Assembly (NCBI RefSeq): GCF_964019385.1
Contig: NC_088649.1
Location: 19,677,052 to 19,741,051, forward strand
Direction: 5' to 3'
Source: Sycon ciliatum
Taxonomy: Eukaryota; Porifera; Calcarea; Leucosolenida; Sycettidae
Length of the DNA: 64,000 nt
Shown here: positions 1 to 11,040 of the stretch, piece after piece
Numbering within the stretch: the first letter of the stretch is position 1
Layout of the letters: every line of letters starts with the position of its first letter
The notes under the pieces: model-generated
What the model saw: the letters and a program-made list of their open reading frames with translations, nothing else
Databases searched by the model: none
Told to the model about the DNA's origin: nothing
Program-made: the position numbers and the translations under genes

Positions 1-900
1 CTTTCGATGACACGTTTACACAATTCTGGAACTGGTTTTTTTTAAATTCTGGAATGACCAGAATGAGCGGATTCCGGCCTTGTAAACGAACGACTGGAAT
101 TCACAACGCATTTTATTCGTGTCATGTCACAAACAAAATAATAATTGATGAATCGTAAAAAGAGATCACGTACACCCTCGCGCACACGTGGATCCAGCAT
201 CGCGCACACGCCCGCCAGGGAGGCTCTTCGCGTGCTTGAGTCATGACTGGACCGGCAACACACCAACTGTGCAATTCTGGCGCCAGAATTAGAGAAATTC
301 CGCCCTCTCTTCAGAATTGACGGATTCGACGGAATTGGATAAAATCAATTCTAACGACGGAATTTGTCACTTTTTGTGTAATCGAACTGTGCATCAACAA
401 TAACTAATTCTAGAATTGACCGAAATGCATGTAATCGAAAGCACCCAATGTGGTCTTAAGTTAGTTCGTACTAATGGAAAGTTCGCCTTATCAGTGTTCG
501 TACTAACGAGGTCTGACTGTAATAAATTTTATGTTATTCTCGCTCTACTAGGGAAGTCCCAACGGAGTCAGACGTCGACGCATTTTCACAGGGAACCCTG
601 AGATCAAAGCGGACTAGCAATTAATTATGTAGCCTGTACGAATGTCAGCAGTAAGTAGGGTAGAAGTGCATAGCATAACGAGAGCTCGCATTTGGGTAGC
701 AGCTTGCTTCTGATAACCCGATTGGGTGGTTGGAGTACGGTGTATCCGTATGTAAAAAGCACGGCTACGTGCGCACCGTACACCTTCTCTGTAGCCCAAG
801 TGCACACTCACTGTACAAACTTTCAAAAAATACCTTACAAGGTACCCATGCTATCCGCATAGAAGTAACCAAACTCGTTACCCGACCAAATCCCTAACCG
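1..900. other. Intergenic or intronic, nothing recognised
   Basis: No convincing coding sequence. Short inverted motifs built from AATTCTGG/CCAGAATT recur at about 20-55 and 270-420. ORFs here are under 75 codons and none resembles a known domain. It lies downstream of the minus-strand Ig-like exons, so it may be intron or 3' region of that gene. Confidence 0.4.
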
Positions 901-923
901 TTGCAGCCCTTAAGAGTGCTTAC

Positions 924-1211
924 TTGGACGGCAGACGGACAGTTTGAGGCAATGCTGCTGCTGTTCGTGTGCGGTGCGGGCGAAAATGCAGTGCGTTCTC
1001 CCGTTATCCGCCCAGCTCAGTTTGCGGAACGTGAAGAAAAGATCCTGACCGCCGGTCGCCTCCTGAACACTGAGACTGCCCCCGCAGATGGGACTGAGCA
1101 AGGCCAGGGACAGGTCTGGACCTCGAGCGGTGCAGTGGTACTTGACATCCATGCCAATATCCGTACAGTTCTCCGAATCGGTAGAGTTTATCATCCGGCA
1201 GTTCAGGATAT
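924..1211 (-). CDS. Ig-like domain exon 2 (partial gene)
   Basis: Candidate exon of 288 bp (96 codons) read on the minus strand. It is bounded by an AG acceptor (plus-strand CT at 1212-1213) and a GTAAGC donor (plus 918-923). Both flanking introns are phase 1, the usual arrangement of extracellular Ig-domain exons. The translation has a B-strand-like Cys in VKYHC and an F-strand-like motif ADNGRTHC, comparable to the family's DxGxYxC. It aligns along its length with the exon at 3489-3779: both share a Cys before the NC pair, a KYxC core, a THC core, and an end in xVCxPS or xACxPS just before the donor. I infer a secreted or membrane adhesion or recognition protein. No transmembrane exon is visible. 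A divergent non-Ig beta-domain is possible. Confidence 0.55.
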
Positions 1212-1253
1212 CTTATGGAGTGGAAATTTAATAGTAGAAATATAACGCCCGCC

Positions 1254-1376
1254 GCGCACGCCACACAAACACGCACGACACAGATGCACACTTGTACACA
1301 CATACAGATGCACACATGCGTGCACATGTACACACACACACACACATACACGTAACATTAGCCAAAATACACATTC
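1254..1376. repeat. CA-rich low-complexity tract
   Basis: Degenerate (CA)n sequence with CACG and CATG interruptions just upstream (on the minus strand) of the Ig-like exon. ORFs across it are low-complexity artefacts. Confidence 0.8.
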
Positions 1377-1775
1377 ACACACAAACATTGTCGCATGTCC
1401 ATCACTATAAGCTCTTAGGCCCTGCTCAATGCTGCTGTATTCATCCATAATATTACTAGTACACACCTAAAACACACACAATTAAATGTTACGAATCCGT
1501 GTACACGACGGGTCAAGAATCACCTTCCGATTCCGTAGGACGCCACCACACCATGGTCAGGAGTCAGATGTAGCTTTTTTCCTCCTCTATATTATTTATT
1601 ACTAAGAGCAGTGACCCACTGACACACATGAAGACAAACAAGAAACAAGACACAAAACAAGACACAAAACAAGACAAGACACAGGGGATGTAGGGACGAC
1701 GTGCCGATGTACAGGGAGGAACTGGATCGACCAGAGGTCTCGGCATGGGCGTTGCAACCTGGCATCGAGAAATGG

Positions 1776-1823
1776 GGGGGAAATCGGGGGGGGGGGGGGG
1801 GGAATGGGGGGGGGGGGGGGGGA
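1776..1823. repeat. Poly-G tracts
   Basis: Two long G runs (about 1786-1802 and 1807-1822) separated by AAT, preceded at 1630-1685 by repeats of ACAAG/ACAAA type. Purely low complexity. Runs of this length are potential G-quadruplex sequence and prone to assembly error. Confidence 0.8.
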
Positions 1824-1990
1824 TCCGTAGTTGTCTAAGGTCGTCTTTGTCCAATGCTGTCTGATTTGTGTTTTAACACAAAACTCCGAGTAGCCGCAGA
1901 AAAGGACTTGGTTGTATCATTTCCGCGTGCGTAGTTTTGGACAGATACTTTACACATAGAACCTGAATAAAGCAATTGCATCTTAACCAC

Positions 1991-2078
1991 ATTTTTTTTT
2001 TTTTACTAAGGCCACAGCTTCCAATCATGACATGCAAAGCAGCGGTGCAGCATAGCAGGCATGAATCGTGGACGTGGT
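1991..2078 (-). mobile_element. LINE 3' tail fragment
   Basis: A run of T (poly-A on the minus strand) is followed by the motif CTAAGGCCACAGCTTCCAAT and the adjoining CATGACATGCAAAGCAGCGG. The same block occurs at 8907-8960 and 27737-27800. In the last copy it lies immediately downstream of a recognisable LINE C-terminus, which identifies it as the 3' end of a 5'-truncated non-LTR retrotransposon. Confidence 0.6.
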
Positions 2079-2143
2079 GACGGGGTCATGCGCTCTCTGG
2101 CTGACCTCGTTACATCAGCAACATGACTGCCAAGTTGTAGATA

Positions 2144-2314
2144 CAGTGAACTTTACGTATAACGATACTCGGCGCGGCATAGGAAAAGTGTCCTTATACA
2201 CGAAGTCTCATTGTATGTATTGCAGTTAAATGGGACTTTGCTCTGGGCATGGAAGTTCTGTGGTTATTCGCGAATGTCCGTTATATCCACAGTCGTTATT
2301 AGCGAATTTGACTG
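2144..2314. mobile_element. pogo/Tigger-like MITE
   Basis: A 171-bp non-autonomous element flanked by TA on both sides (2142-2143 and 2315-2316). The left end CAGTGAACTTTACGTATAAC and the inverted right end CAGTCAAATTCGCTAATAAC form imperfect TIRs of the pogo/Tigger type. The right-hand flank (GTATACGGAGGAAG on the minus strand) is also found without an insertion at about 3357-3373. Confidence 0.6.
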
Positions 2315-2516
2315 TACTTCCTCCGTATACAAAAACTTCGTGACATTTTTTTAAGGCTGCGCACTGCTCTGGAATTGTTCCGTTTGACTTGGAATAACAC
2401 TTGTGGCATTGTCTAACCTGTTTACAAGTTATATACAAAGAAAAAAGCAACTCAGACGAATGAGATTGAGTTTATTCAGAGTTTTCGTCGTTCCTGTCAT
2501 TGTCACCTGACGACGT

Positions 2517-2724
2517 TGACTCCGCATCGACAACAGTCGCTGCTTACGCTCGAATTTCGTTCAGATTCTTTTCAGCTGCAATGATGATCCGACGCGGGAC
2601 TTTGGCTAGCGTACTCTTCGCTGACTCCGCATCACCAACAGTCGCTGCTTTCGCTCACATTTCGTTCAGATTCTTTTCAGCTGCAATGATGATCCGACGC
2701 GGGACTTTGGCTAGCGTACTCTTC
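2517..2724. repeat. Two-copy tandem repeat, 105-bp period
   Basis: Two near-identical units (2517-2621 and 2622-2724). The period is a multiple of three, so reading frames pass through both units. A 141-codon plus-strand ORF and a minus-strand frame with a few stops both cross it. Neither translation is recognisable, so I do not call a gene. Confidence 0.75.
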
Positions 2725-3488
2725 ATTTCCAGAGCTGTGTACGAATCGGTGTCGACTGTCGATTATTCAGTCGTTCCAATCCGCGACCTCCATTATGCCG
2801 TGAAACGAGTCACTCAAGCACATCCACACGCTTCGCCTTTTCTACGCAGGAGAATCCTCCCAGCATTCTACAACGGCTTCGACGAGGTCCCTACGATTCC
2901 CCTAGGCCACAACGGAGACGTCTGACAGGAGTGGAGAGAGGCGAAGAAAGCCAGGTCGTCGACATTCCGATCCGGAGTCTGCGCTGGTTGCACGACAACT
3001 GAAAATGTTTCATCTTTCCGTGCGAGCGGAACCGATTTATGTTCTCACGCTGCGTATGGGGGCCGCGCACCGCAAGTACGAGCCTGGCCAGTTTCAGGGT
3101 GAGTCGTGACTACGTGTTCCAGGCGCGAGCTCCACTTCGTCACGGTGTCAGTTTTGAGCAAGTAAGTGTTAGTTTTTTTGTCATTTGACTCGTGAGTCCC
3201 TGTCGGCAACCTCCTCACACGCATGGCTTCCGTGGAGAATCTGTTCGAGATCAACCAAACCTACCTCAACATGAATGTGGGTTGTCGATGACAGCCTTTG
3301 GCGTGGTTCGTTTAGCAGGTTCTTGCTCAAAAACACCGTTGAAAAAAGTCACGAATTTTTTGTATACGGAGGAAGTACTTACAAATACAATTTCTTCCAC
3401 ACATCGTCGAAAACCGAATCAGACCTAACATCGATGCTTACCTACGTATCTACATAGAACATTGCAAGAAAGAAAAAAAGGTACTCAC
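2725..3488. other. Probable intron sequence of the Ig-like gene
   Basis: No domain found. It contains the motif GTATACGGAGGAAG at about 3357, repeated in inverted orientation beside the MITE ending at 2314. It lies between the two Ig-like exons and is therefore probably part of their intron. Confidence 0.4.
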
Positions 3489-3779
3489 TCGGTATGCATG
3501 CTGTCACTTGGAAGCAGGCCTGCCTGGAAGACTGGGGAGTACTGGCCGTTACACAGTGTGTCAGGTGGTTATCTGAGAGGCTGACGTTTTCGAAAACGAA
3601 CGGCACGTTTTGTCCGCCGGGAACGTTGAGTATGGAATACGAGGACAGGCGTCCGGGGCTGACATGTATGTCTGCGACCCAGTTGGGTGCTCCCCGGACT
3701 AGGCAGACGTATTTGGCTTCTCCTCCTATGTAGCTACAGTTCCTTGGTGCGTTTCTGATACACGTCACTGTCAACTCAG
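3489..3779 (-). CDS. Ig-like domain exon 1 (partial gene)
   Basis: A 291-bp candidate exon (97 codons) on the minus strand. Its acceptor follows a pyrimidine-rich TTTTCTCAG (AG at plus 3780-3781) and its donor is GTGAGT (plus 3483-3488). Both splice phases are 1, matching the exon at 924-1211. Cysteines occur in [22 protein letters not shown] and near the end in ACFQVTAC. The KYVC...DNHLTHC pair fits the B- and F-strand Cys of an Ig fold; the extra pairs suggest a second disulfide shared by this family. Upstream on the minus strand lie a long CA/CACG microsatellite and a signal-peptide-like exon at 4758-4836. Function beyond an extracellular Ig-like domain is not inferable. Confidence 0.58.
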
Positions 3780-3810
3780 CTGAGAAAAGTAGACAGCGTG
3801 TAGGCACCCA

Positions 3811-3815
3811 CACAT

Positions 3816-3867
<52 letters not shown>

Positions 3868-3925
3868 ACGCACGCACGCACGCACGCACGCACGCACACG
3901 CGCGCGCGCACACGCACGCACACAT

Positions 3926-3992
<67 letters not shown>

Positions 3993-4166
3993 CATGCATA
4001 TATGCACATACAGACACAATGATACACTGACACCCCCCTCCCACACACACACGCACGCACACGCACGCACACGCACGCACACATGCACACACACACACAT
4101 ACACGCACACACACACACACACTCTTACGCACCTGTGCATACACACACAGACAAGCATAGACAGAA
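3811..4166. repeat. Compound CA/CACG microsatellite
   Basis: Long (CA)n blocks alternate with (CACG)n and CACGCGCG around 3890-3910. All ORFs here (Cys-Val or Thr-His repeats) are artefacts of the repeat. It sits in the intron immediately upstream of the Ig-like exon. Confidence 0.95.
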
Positions 4167-4279
4167 AGACACACGTAACCACCCTTCAGCTCATCTTACT
4201 TATTGCGGTTTTAGTTCTGATAATTCCCGCGGAAGCCTAGCCTTTCCCGGTCAAAATAGTTGTGATTCGGAATTACGTA

Positions 4280-4457
4280 CAGTGAAACCTGTCTAAGACG
4301 ACCGCTCAAGAGATCTTCAGAATATGGTCTCTGTTACCAGGTGGTCTCCTTATCCAGGGTCATTTGACTTGAAAGAGCATCATTTGGTCGTGGTTCCCGG
4401 GGCCTTCTGGGACAGGTGATCGCCTTATCCGAGTGGTCGCCTTGACAGGTTTTACTG
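4280..4457. mobile_element. pogo/Tigger-like MITE
   Basis: TA-flanked element (TA at 4278-4279 and 4458-4459), about 178 bp. The left TIR begins CAGTGAAACCTGTCTAAGAC and the inverted right end begins CAGTAAAACCTGTCAAGGCG, a match of about 17 of 20 bases. It lies in the intron between the signal-peptide-like exon and the first Ig-like exon. Confidence 0.75.
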
Positions 4458-4757
4458 TACATCTCAAAGCTGCGAGCATTGCCCGATCCCGGACCGTCCG
4501 TGTAAACGTAAGCACGTACCTGTTTGTCGGTTTGACAGCATGACCGTAACAAGATGGCGGACACCGTGTTCAGAAACGGTGACCTTTCAACAACCATCCA
4601 CGGTTGGTAGAGCTCCAGGTCTGTTGAGACCATCTGAACGGTGGATGGTTGTAGAAAGGTCGCTGTTTCCGAGCACGGTGTCCTCCACCTTGTTACATGC
4701 TGTCAAACCAACAACATGTGTAAACTAAAACAAGTTTTATCTAATAAAACTACATAC

Positions 4758-4836
4758 CTGTGGCGGGTAAGGGCGCAATAGCGGACCAAGCCAATACGAC
4801 CACCAGCACTAAGCTGAACGTATGGACCTGCGAAAC
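4758..4836 (-). CDS. Signal-peptide-like exon (partial gene)
   Basis: A 79-bp candidate exon on the minus strand between an acceptor after TTGTCATTTCAG and a CACAG|GTATGT donor (donor GT at plus 4757-4756). The only open frame encodes a hydrophobic stretch FSLVLVVVLAWSAIA followed by PLPATG, typical of a signal-peptide core and cleavage region. The donor is phase 1, so it splices in frame onto the phase-1 Ig-like exon at 3779. No initiator Met lies in this exon, so the start would be in an exon further upstream that I could not identify. An alternative acceptor lies 9 bases further in. The hydrophobic stretch could instead be chance intron sequence. Confidence 0.42.
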
Positions 4837-4965
4837 CTGAAATGACAAAAATGAGCAGAAAACGAGAATACAAACATGCCACCCTTGTTGTAGCAAACAC
4901 CACGAGACACTCAACACATCCCACCACCCCACCCCCCTATCCACAGTTCCCATGTCTGACCGCTA

Positions 4966-5180
4966 CTGTAAAACCGGAAAGTCTAACGACAAAAATGTTT
5001 AGCGTTTTTGTAATTTTTGCATGATAACGTGCAGAAAGTTTAACGATGGCTACCTGGCCACCCATCTGTATGCGCAGCTTTACACAGACATCTAGCGATA
5101 ACGTATTTTTCAAATAACGAAAAATAATTGGTCGTTAAAACGTTAGACTTTGTGACTCGTTAGACTTTCCGGTTTTACAG
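4966..5180. mobile_element. TA-flanked MITE
   Basis: About 215 bp bounded by TA at 4964-4965 and 5181-5182. The TIRs are perfect over at least 25 bases, beginning CTGTAAAACCGGAAAGTCTA at both ends. No coding capacity. The TIR start and TA target suggest the Tc1/mariner/pogo superfamily. Confidence 0.8.
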
Positions 5181-5237
5181 TACTGAAATTTTTTGGCGGC
5201 CGAAATTTTGTGTTGCGAGGTTCAGCATGACGGTGTA

Positions 5238-5396
5238 TACAGGCGGCAGCAGTACAGGCGGCAGCAGTACAGACGGCAGCAGTACAGGCGGCAGCAGTAC
5301 AGGCGGCAGCAGTACAGGCGGCAGCAGTACAGGCGGCAGCAGTACAGGCGGCAGCAGTACAGGCGGCAGCAGTACAGGCTCCAGCAGTACAGGCCA
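5238..5396. repeat. 15-bp minisatellite
   Basis: About 10.5 tandem copies of ACAGGCGGCAGCAGT with few substitutions. All frames are open on both strands because the period is a multiple of three, so the Gly-Ser-Ser-Thr ORF at 5227-5442 is not evidence of a gene. Confidence 0.95.
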
Positions 5397-5399
5397 ACA

Positions 5400-8055
5400 A
5401 TTTGATTGTGGTTATTCCTGTAGCAGCCAACATCAGTGCTAGGCTTCTATTCAAGTCAGACTTGTATTCAAACCACCTATCTCTGTGTATGTCAATGCTA
5501 AAATTAGGCTAATGTGCTGACAGTGTATCTTTAAAATACGGCTTGTATCTAAAAGGCCTTCAATACCAGACAGGCTTTTATACAAGACACTACAGTATGT
5601 GCATTTCTCTCTGGACTCACTGCAAGCCTGGCTGAGAGTTCAAGAGCCATCAAAGTGGCATTTGATTGCATAGTGCTGCTCAATGAAATCCGGTCCGGCG
5701 AGTGAATACCGCGCTTGGCTTTGTCCCTGCCTAGACCAGCCAACACTGTGTTGCGCAGTTGAACAGTGCCAAGTCGGCTAGTGCAACATGTCGCACACAA
5801 GCGCTGAGTCTGTCATGTAATTTTGACATGGGAAACGTCACCACCGCCGGAGTGAGTCCTGCCGACCGTGAACAGTCGACTGGCTATTTTGCTGGATGTA
5901 CCTGGACTAACGACAAGTCGATGACGAAGGGCGCGCGCCGGTCGTCTAGGTCGTCTAAACAAGATACATACTTGCGGCACAAGTGCGGCCAGGTACATTA
6001 GCTCACAGACTGACCACAGCGGGTTCATGGATGAACACATTACTCGACTCAGACGGCAGGAGTTGACCGGCTTTGCGGTGTGGTAGAATACACTACAGAC
6101 TCAGTCGCAGTGCCAGCGCCGAAGAACGGAGAGCCATAGAACGGAGTGCCGAAGAACGAACAGACTAGAATTTCACCAATTATACAAGTCATGTACAACG
6201 AATACTCTTGACGAAGCGCAGTGTAGATCATTGTTAGGGATCTCAGCGCGTGCAGTGCACAGGGTGTTTGCGCATACATTGCGTCATCGAGTTTTGAGTG
6301 CAGCTCGCGGACACAGCAGAAAAATGGCGACGGTCGATTTTCGACACTAGGGTGAGTAGGGGACGCGGTGGACACTAGCGGAATCGTCCTCTTCATCGTC
6401 GTTCGAACATACTTTGTAATTCCCGCCGAAGGACAGCGTGGTCAAGGCGATATTGCCCCGGTCGATTTTCCTATAATTTTCCATGCGGCAAGAACCCACT
6501 TCAGAGAGGATTCAGTCAAAAATTCAGACGTTTTCTCCGGTTAGATTGTCCTAACTTCGATTTTCAGTGCATCAGCCATCGCGAACATCGCCGCGCCATT
6601 ATCACTCGGAGAGAAGACATCGCGCTCAGTAGAAGAGGTGTTCACGCTGCGTCCAAGAGTGAAAGATTGTGCTCTTTGACCCTCCATAGTTCCTCTGAGA
6701 GAGTGTCTGGGACATAGGTAGCTTGGAGATGGCCGTAGAACGTGCTTTCCTGGACGCAATATTCAGCCATTTCTACTGTCTTCTTCAACTTGATTTATTT
6801 CGAAAAAATGTTCTTTTCCACGATTTCTGCACTGGACGCGTTTGGGATCGAAAATCTCACCTGCGCAGACTGGCTGCGCAGTTCACGCGCTGAGATCCCT
6901 ATCATTGTAGTACAAAAAATACGACCGGTCTAGGCCACCCACCCCAGCCCCGTTCTTCCGTGACCGACAGACCAGCACCATACTCCATAGTCCACTACCG
7001 GTACATGTACATGACTGTACTCACTTGACTAGTGAGCGCTGGCTGTCGAATGTCGCACTGCTGCGGACGCGACGCCTGTTCCGCCTTCGTCATTGAGGTT
7101 GTTCCCGTTGAGGGGCTGGTCATGAATCTTTACCTACAAGAAACACTACTGATAATTCTTTGTTCTACGTCGATTTTGCGTTGCGCTGTAGACACTGCGG
7201 ATGTACTCAGTCCTTGAGCGGTGCATAGAGGAGCTCAGTTGGCGAAATACTCATACTCATACTCATACTCACTGTAACGCAGGAAAAAGGGATTTAGTTG
7301 GACGCACGCATTCCAAAGAACACTGCTAGTTCGAATCTATAACGAAGCACCAGGACCATGCAAGGAAAGAGCAGTGGTGTACAACTAAGACTTAGCTCAG
7401 TTTCCAGCAGAACGGTACTGAAGAATTTTCTAGCAAACCTTCCTGGACTGACTGAGTGCGCTGTAGTGCAGGGTGCGACTGAACTCCAATGCCGCCAAGA
7501 GGTGTGATCTGTGTGGTGTCCACCACTAAATCTAGTAGTAGTACATGATGTAGTAGTACTAGTAGATCTACTAGTAGATCCACCAGACGGCCGGAGGAGC
7601 TCTACAATACATTAGCACCGCGCACAAGGCAGCAGTACTAGTACTACTAGTACTGAACCAGCACTGCAGCAGCGGTCGGAGCTAGCCTACAGAGTACAGT
7701 GCATGCAGTATCAAACTATCGCCATGACACCACACTGATTGCCAGTTAGTTGTATCCTATGTAGGGCGTCGGCACCGGTGGTCAGTGTCAAGGACGCGCG
7801 CGTGCAATTATTTTATCGCATGAGCGGATTCAGTGAGTGTCCCCTAATACCAAAGTAATGGGCTACTCAGACTACTGGCAAAGTCAGGTCTGAACGTGAT
7901 TTTCAATGGTGATGCACTCGTGTTTCAACTCACAAAGGTACAATCCCTGCTCAACCACGTCTGAGTCGTAGAAACGGCCGTAGTCACAGCTGACTGTAGT
8001 CTGCATACCATAGTGATAGTTATACTTATAACACGACTGTGGCTCCTCCGCGCAC
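5400..8055. other. Gene-poor stretch
   Basis: ORFs are short and unrecognisable. There is a short (ACTCAT)n run near 7247-7271 and a CTAGTAGTA-rich low-complexity patch at about 7525-7660. No RNA gene or TIR element could be delimited. Confidence 0.4.
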
Positions 8056-8573
8056 TAGCCCTTGGCGGATTATGCCGGCATAATATCTGGCATAATCTTC
8101 GGATTTCGTCAAAAAATTATGCTCCAGCATAATAATTATACGGTTTCAACGTGTAAGGTCGGCATAATCTTTCGGTTTAGACAAAATTATGCTTAGGGGC
8201 ATAATACAGCTTTGTCAGGACCTTGCAGATGTTTTTTTTTAAATACCCCAGTTACGACTCCTTGTCAAAGCCCTTGGCGCATTATGCCGGCATAATGTTT
8301 GGCATAATCTTGGGATTTCGTCAAAAAAATTATGCTCCAGCATAATATACGGATTCCAACGTGTAAGGTCGGCATAATCTTTCGGTTTCGACAAAAATTA
8401 TGCTTAGGGCATGGCCGAGTGTGTATGCGTGGCTTCTCAATCCTCTATGTACAGCGTGAATACATAGTGGAACCGAGCATAAATCAGCATAATTCAGCGT
8501 ATTTGTCGGCATAATTGTGGCATAATCAAAAGCATAATTTGACGATTGGCCGAGCATAGTCGGCCAATGGCTA
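8056..8573. mobile_element. hAT-like MITE with internal tandem copy
   Basis: The ends are inverted: TAGCCCTTGGCGGATTATGC on the left and, inverted, TAGCCATTGGCCGACTATGC on the right. The interior is filled with ATTATGC/GCATAAT palindromes. The left ~200 bp is repeated from about 8270. The flanks (CCGCGCAC and CTCCGTAC) do not give a clean 8-bp duplication, so the boundaries are tentative. A related left end appears in inverted orientation at about 9365-9476. Confidence 0.5.
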
Positions 8574-8989
8574 CTCCGTACTCAGTACGACAGTAGTCAA
8601 GTCGAGCGAGCTGCAACTCCCGGTGCTGAACGGCTGGCTCGCGCTACGGCTACATGGCTACTTCCGCCTCCCCTGTCTAGCTCCCAAGACGAAAAATTAA
8701 TGATAGTAGCCGACAGGCGGAAATTAAAAAAAATTTTTTTTTAATAAATAACGCGACCAGTTACATAGTTCAGTATAGCGTAACTAGTAATAGTAGTACC
8801 TTGGTGCTTTCTTCATTGGTCCTTTTACTTTCATATCAACCAAGTTTTACTTTACCCCCCCCCCTCCTACATCCCAGCACACACAAATGTATAATTACAA
8901 GTTTTTTTTGTTTTTTTTTTACTAAGGCCACAGCTTCCAATCATGACATGCTATTTGATTCAGGCAGAACAAAACAAAACTTATGGCAG

Positions 8990-9360
8990 GCGCTTATTTA
9001 TTTATTTATTTATTTATTTATTCAACATCTCCTGGCCCGTCCGAAGACTGCCAATAAACATGAGAGGTCAGGTGATAGCCAACCACGGCAAGCTAAAAGG
9101 GAAAAAAAAGAAAGATGCTGTCAGAGAGGGAAAGGAGATAGGGAGAGAAAAAGAAAGGGAGGCACATTAATAATACATGGGATCACTTCGGATGAGACAG
9201 TGTGGAAAGCTGGACTGTGAATTTCCTGATATCCTGGCATGTCTTAATGCTAGTAGGCAGGTTAGACCAAAGGGAGTATGCTGAGAAGAAAGGGGATTTC
9301 AAAAACAGAGAGGAACTAGCTCGGGGCAGTGATAAGGCATTGCGTGTTGGTCTAGTGGTA
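8990..9360 (-). mobile_element. LINE C-terminal fragment with AATA-type tail
   Basis: On the minus strand the translation around 9360-9183 contains TRNALSLPRASS followed by SLWSNLPTSIKT, a pattern typical of the extreme C-terminus of CR1/Jockey-type ORF2 proteins. It runs to a short 3' UTR ending in a (TAAA)n-type tail at about 8995-9022. Strongly 5'-truncated. The adjacent block at 8907-8960 is a tail of a different LINE copy. Confidence 0.6.
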
Positions 9361-9476
9361 ACAAACTTCCTTGAAACTCTGTTCCACTTCTTTATCCACA
9401 TACCAAAACATGCATGAAACAAGGCAGAAAAGGTACCAAATTCACCCAATCTATCTACCGTCACTATCCGCCAAGG
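9361..9476 (-). mobile_element. Partial hAT-family MITE end
   Basis: Read on the minus strand this starts TAGCCCTTGGCGGATAGTGA and continues with a segment that closely matches the interior of the hAT MITE at 43169-43370 (shared GTTTCATGCATGTTT). The other end is missing, or it is joined to LINE sequence at about 9360. Confidence 0.4.
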
Positions 9477-10035
9477 GCTAGGTTTACATGTTTATTTCCG
9501 ACTGAAGTCAGGCGGTCAAGCATGTGATGGATTTGATAGTCACGTGAAAGAACCCCTTTACTCTGTGCCTTGATATCGTCACACATACAAAACTGGATCT
9601 TACCAATTGTTTATGTGGCGAGAAGATGTACACAGGGTACACGAAATAGCATGGAGCTAACTTTCTCCTCGCCAGACTCCTGCCAAAGGATAGGACATGG
9701 AAAGGAGGTACATGTTGTTTTCCCTCTGTTAGATGGCAATACTAAGACGGAAGACTTGGAGTCAGGTTTTGAGCTTACCGTATGGCTCTGTGGAAGATAC
9801 GTGTTCCTATCTCTTCAGAATAAATTCTCAGCAGTAATGAGCGAAGTTCAGTCAACGGAACAACTATAATAATAATTTTATATTGAACAAAATGATGGAC
9901 CACTACTATGCCGAAAGCAGACCGAGGCCGGGGAACGAGATAACGAGCTCGACAAAGCGGAAAGACACGTCAAGCCCGCCAACACGGCAACAGGCTTGAA
10001 GAAAGTAAAATAATCAGGGTAGTATTGTGGTGCTT

Positions 10036-11040
10036 GCAGGTAACTGGTTTGCGGAGTTGAAGGTTAGATGGACGTCTCGTGTGATCTGGATGGCAGTCGT
10101 GAGTCAGTCAAGTTTCACGTGTCAATTCGGCGGGAAAGCGTTAGCACCAGTGTGGGAAGCAAACCCTGTCGTCTACCAATTAACACCAAAGTCGCTACCA
10201 CTTATTCATACTGTTGTGCGCAGCGCGCGCTTGCGACTAGCTGGTTTGGAGGTGACAGCGTAGAATGACCGAAGGTCCTCGACGTCTGTTCTCACCGTCT
10301 AGGAGCGACGCCGACTCACGCTGCTATCTGGTGGCCACGAGGTGTTTGTTGCGCTAATATAAGCACAGTCTCCAATAATAGCACGTCTCCAATAATAGAA
10401 CACCTTGGGGCGGCTTTCCAAAAATAACGTGCTCAGTCTCCATTATAAGCACACTATTAATTCATTATCTGTACGGGCGAAAAAAACCTTGAAATGTGTG
10501 CGTCTGACATTAATTTGGCATGGCAACATGCCTCTGAAATGAGGTTGAAATAATAATGGAGCAGTCTCCAATAAAGGAACGTCTCCATTAATAGCACGGG
10601 GCGGAGGTACATTGAAAACACAAAGGACCGTGCTTATATAAGAGATAATACGGTAATTAATTAGTTGGCACTTGTATTCCTGGCGATGTTTGTGCCTGGA
10701 GATCACTATGTACATGTGGTGTAAGTGGAGCTCTTCATGAATTCTGGCACACTCTTCCTCAGCCTACTCCAGCTCAAATGATGAGGAGTGTTTCCGCGAA
10801 ACACTGTGTGTTGAGCACGGAGTGGTGCTTTCTTGCAGGTTTGCCGAGTCGAAACGTTTGACGGCCATGGACTTTTCGTGTGCTCTGGATGGCATCCGTG
10901 AGTCAGTCAAGTCTCAAGTACAGTCGGCGGGAAAGTGAGAGCTCCAGTTTGGGGAGCAAAGCCTTTCCTAACAAATCAACGCCGAAGTCGCTGTCACTTA
11001 TTCGTAGTATTGATTGCAGTGAGGCTAAGACATAGTGCGA
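10036..11040 (+). repeat. LTR-like repeat family, about 1.4 units
   Basis: Two copies of the block beginning GGTTTGCCGAGT-like sequence (10036 onward and 10837 onward) flank a segment containing GCGACTAGCTGGTTTGGAGG. The same family, in the other strand and with the two blocks in permuted order, occupies 12415-12900, and pieces lie at 53660-53960. The permutation implies tandem units or the ends of an LTR-type element. No protein is encoded. Confidence 0.5.
10354..10654. mobile_element. MITE nested in LTR-like repeat
   Basis: Ends share an inverted motif, TAATATAAGCACAGTCTCC on the left and TTATATAAGCACGGTCC in inverted orientation on the right. The interior repeats ATAATAGCACGTCTCC-like phrases. 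It interrupts the LTR-like repeat relative to the uninterrupted copy at 12415-12900. Boundaries are approximate. Confidence 0.45.

Noticed and set aside
2500..2925. 141-codon plus-strand ORF
   Set aside because: Built largely from a 105-bp tandem duplication, no domain, and an opposite-strand frame looks no worse.
3442..4182. Long Cys-Val ORF on the minus strand (246 codons)
   Set aside because: Most of it is translation of a CA/CACG microsatellite. Only the segment 3489-3779 is kept, as an Ig-like exon bounded by splice sites.
5143..5454. Repetitive ORFs (GSSTG on plus, CTAA on minus)
   Set aside because: Products of a 15-bp minisatellite, open in all frames because the period is a multiple of three.
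8943..9220. Plus-strand ORFs with Lys/Glu-rich ends
   Set aside because: Antisense to a LINE 3' end and its TAAA-type tail; low-complexity coding.
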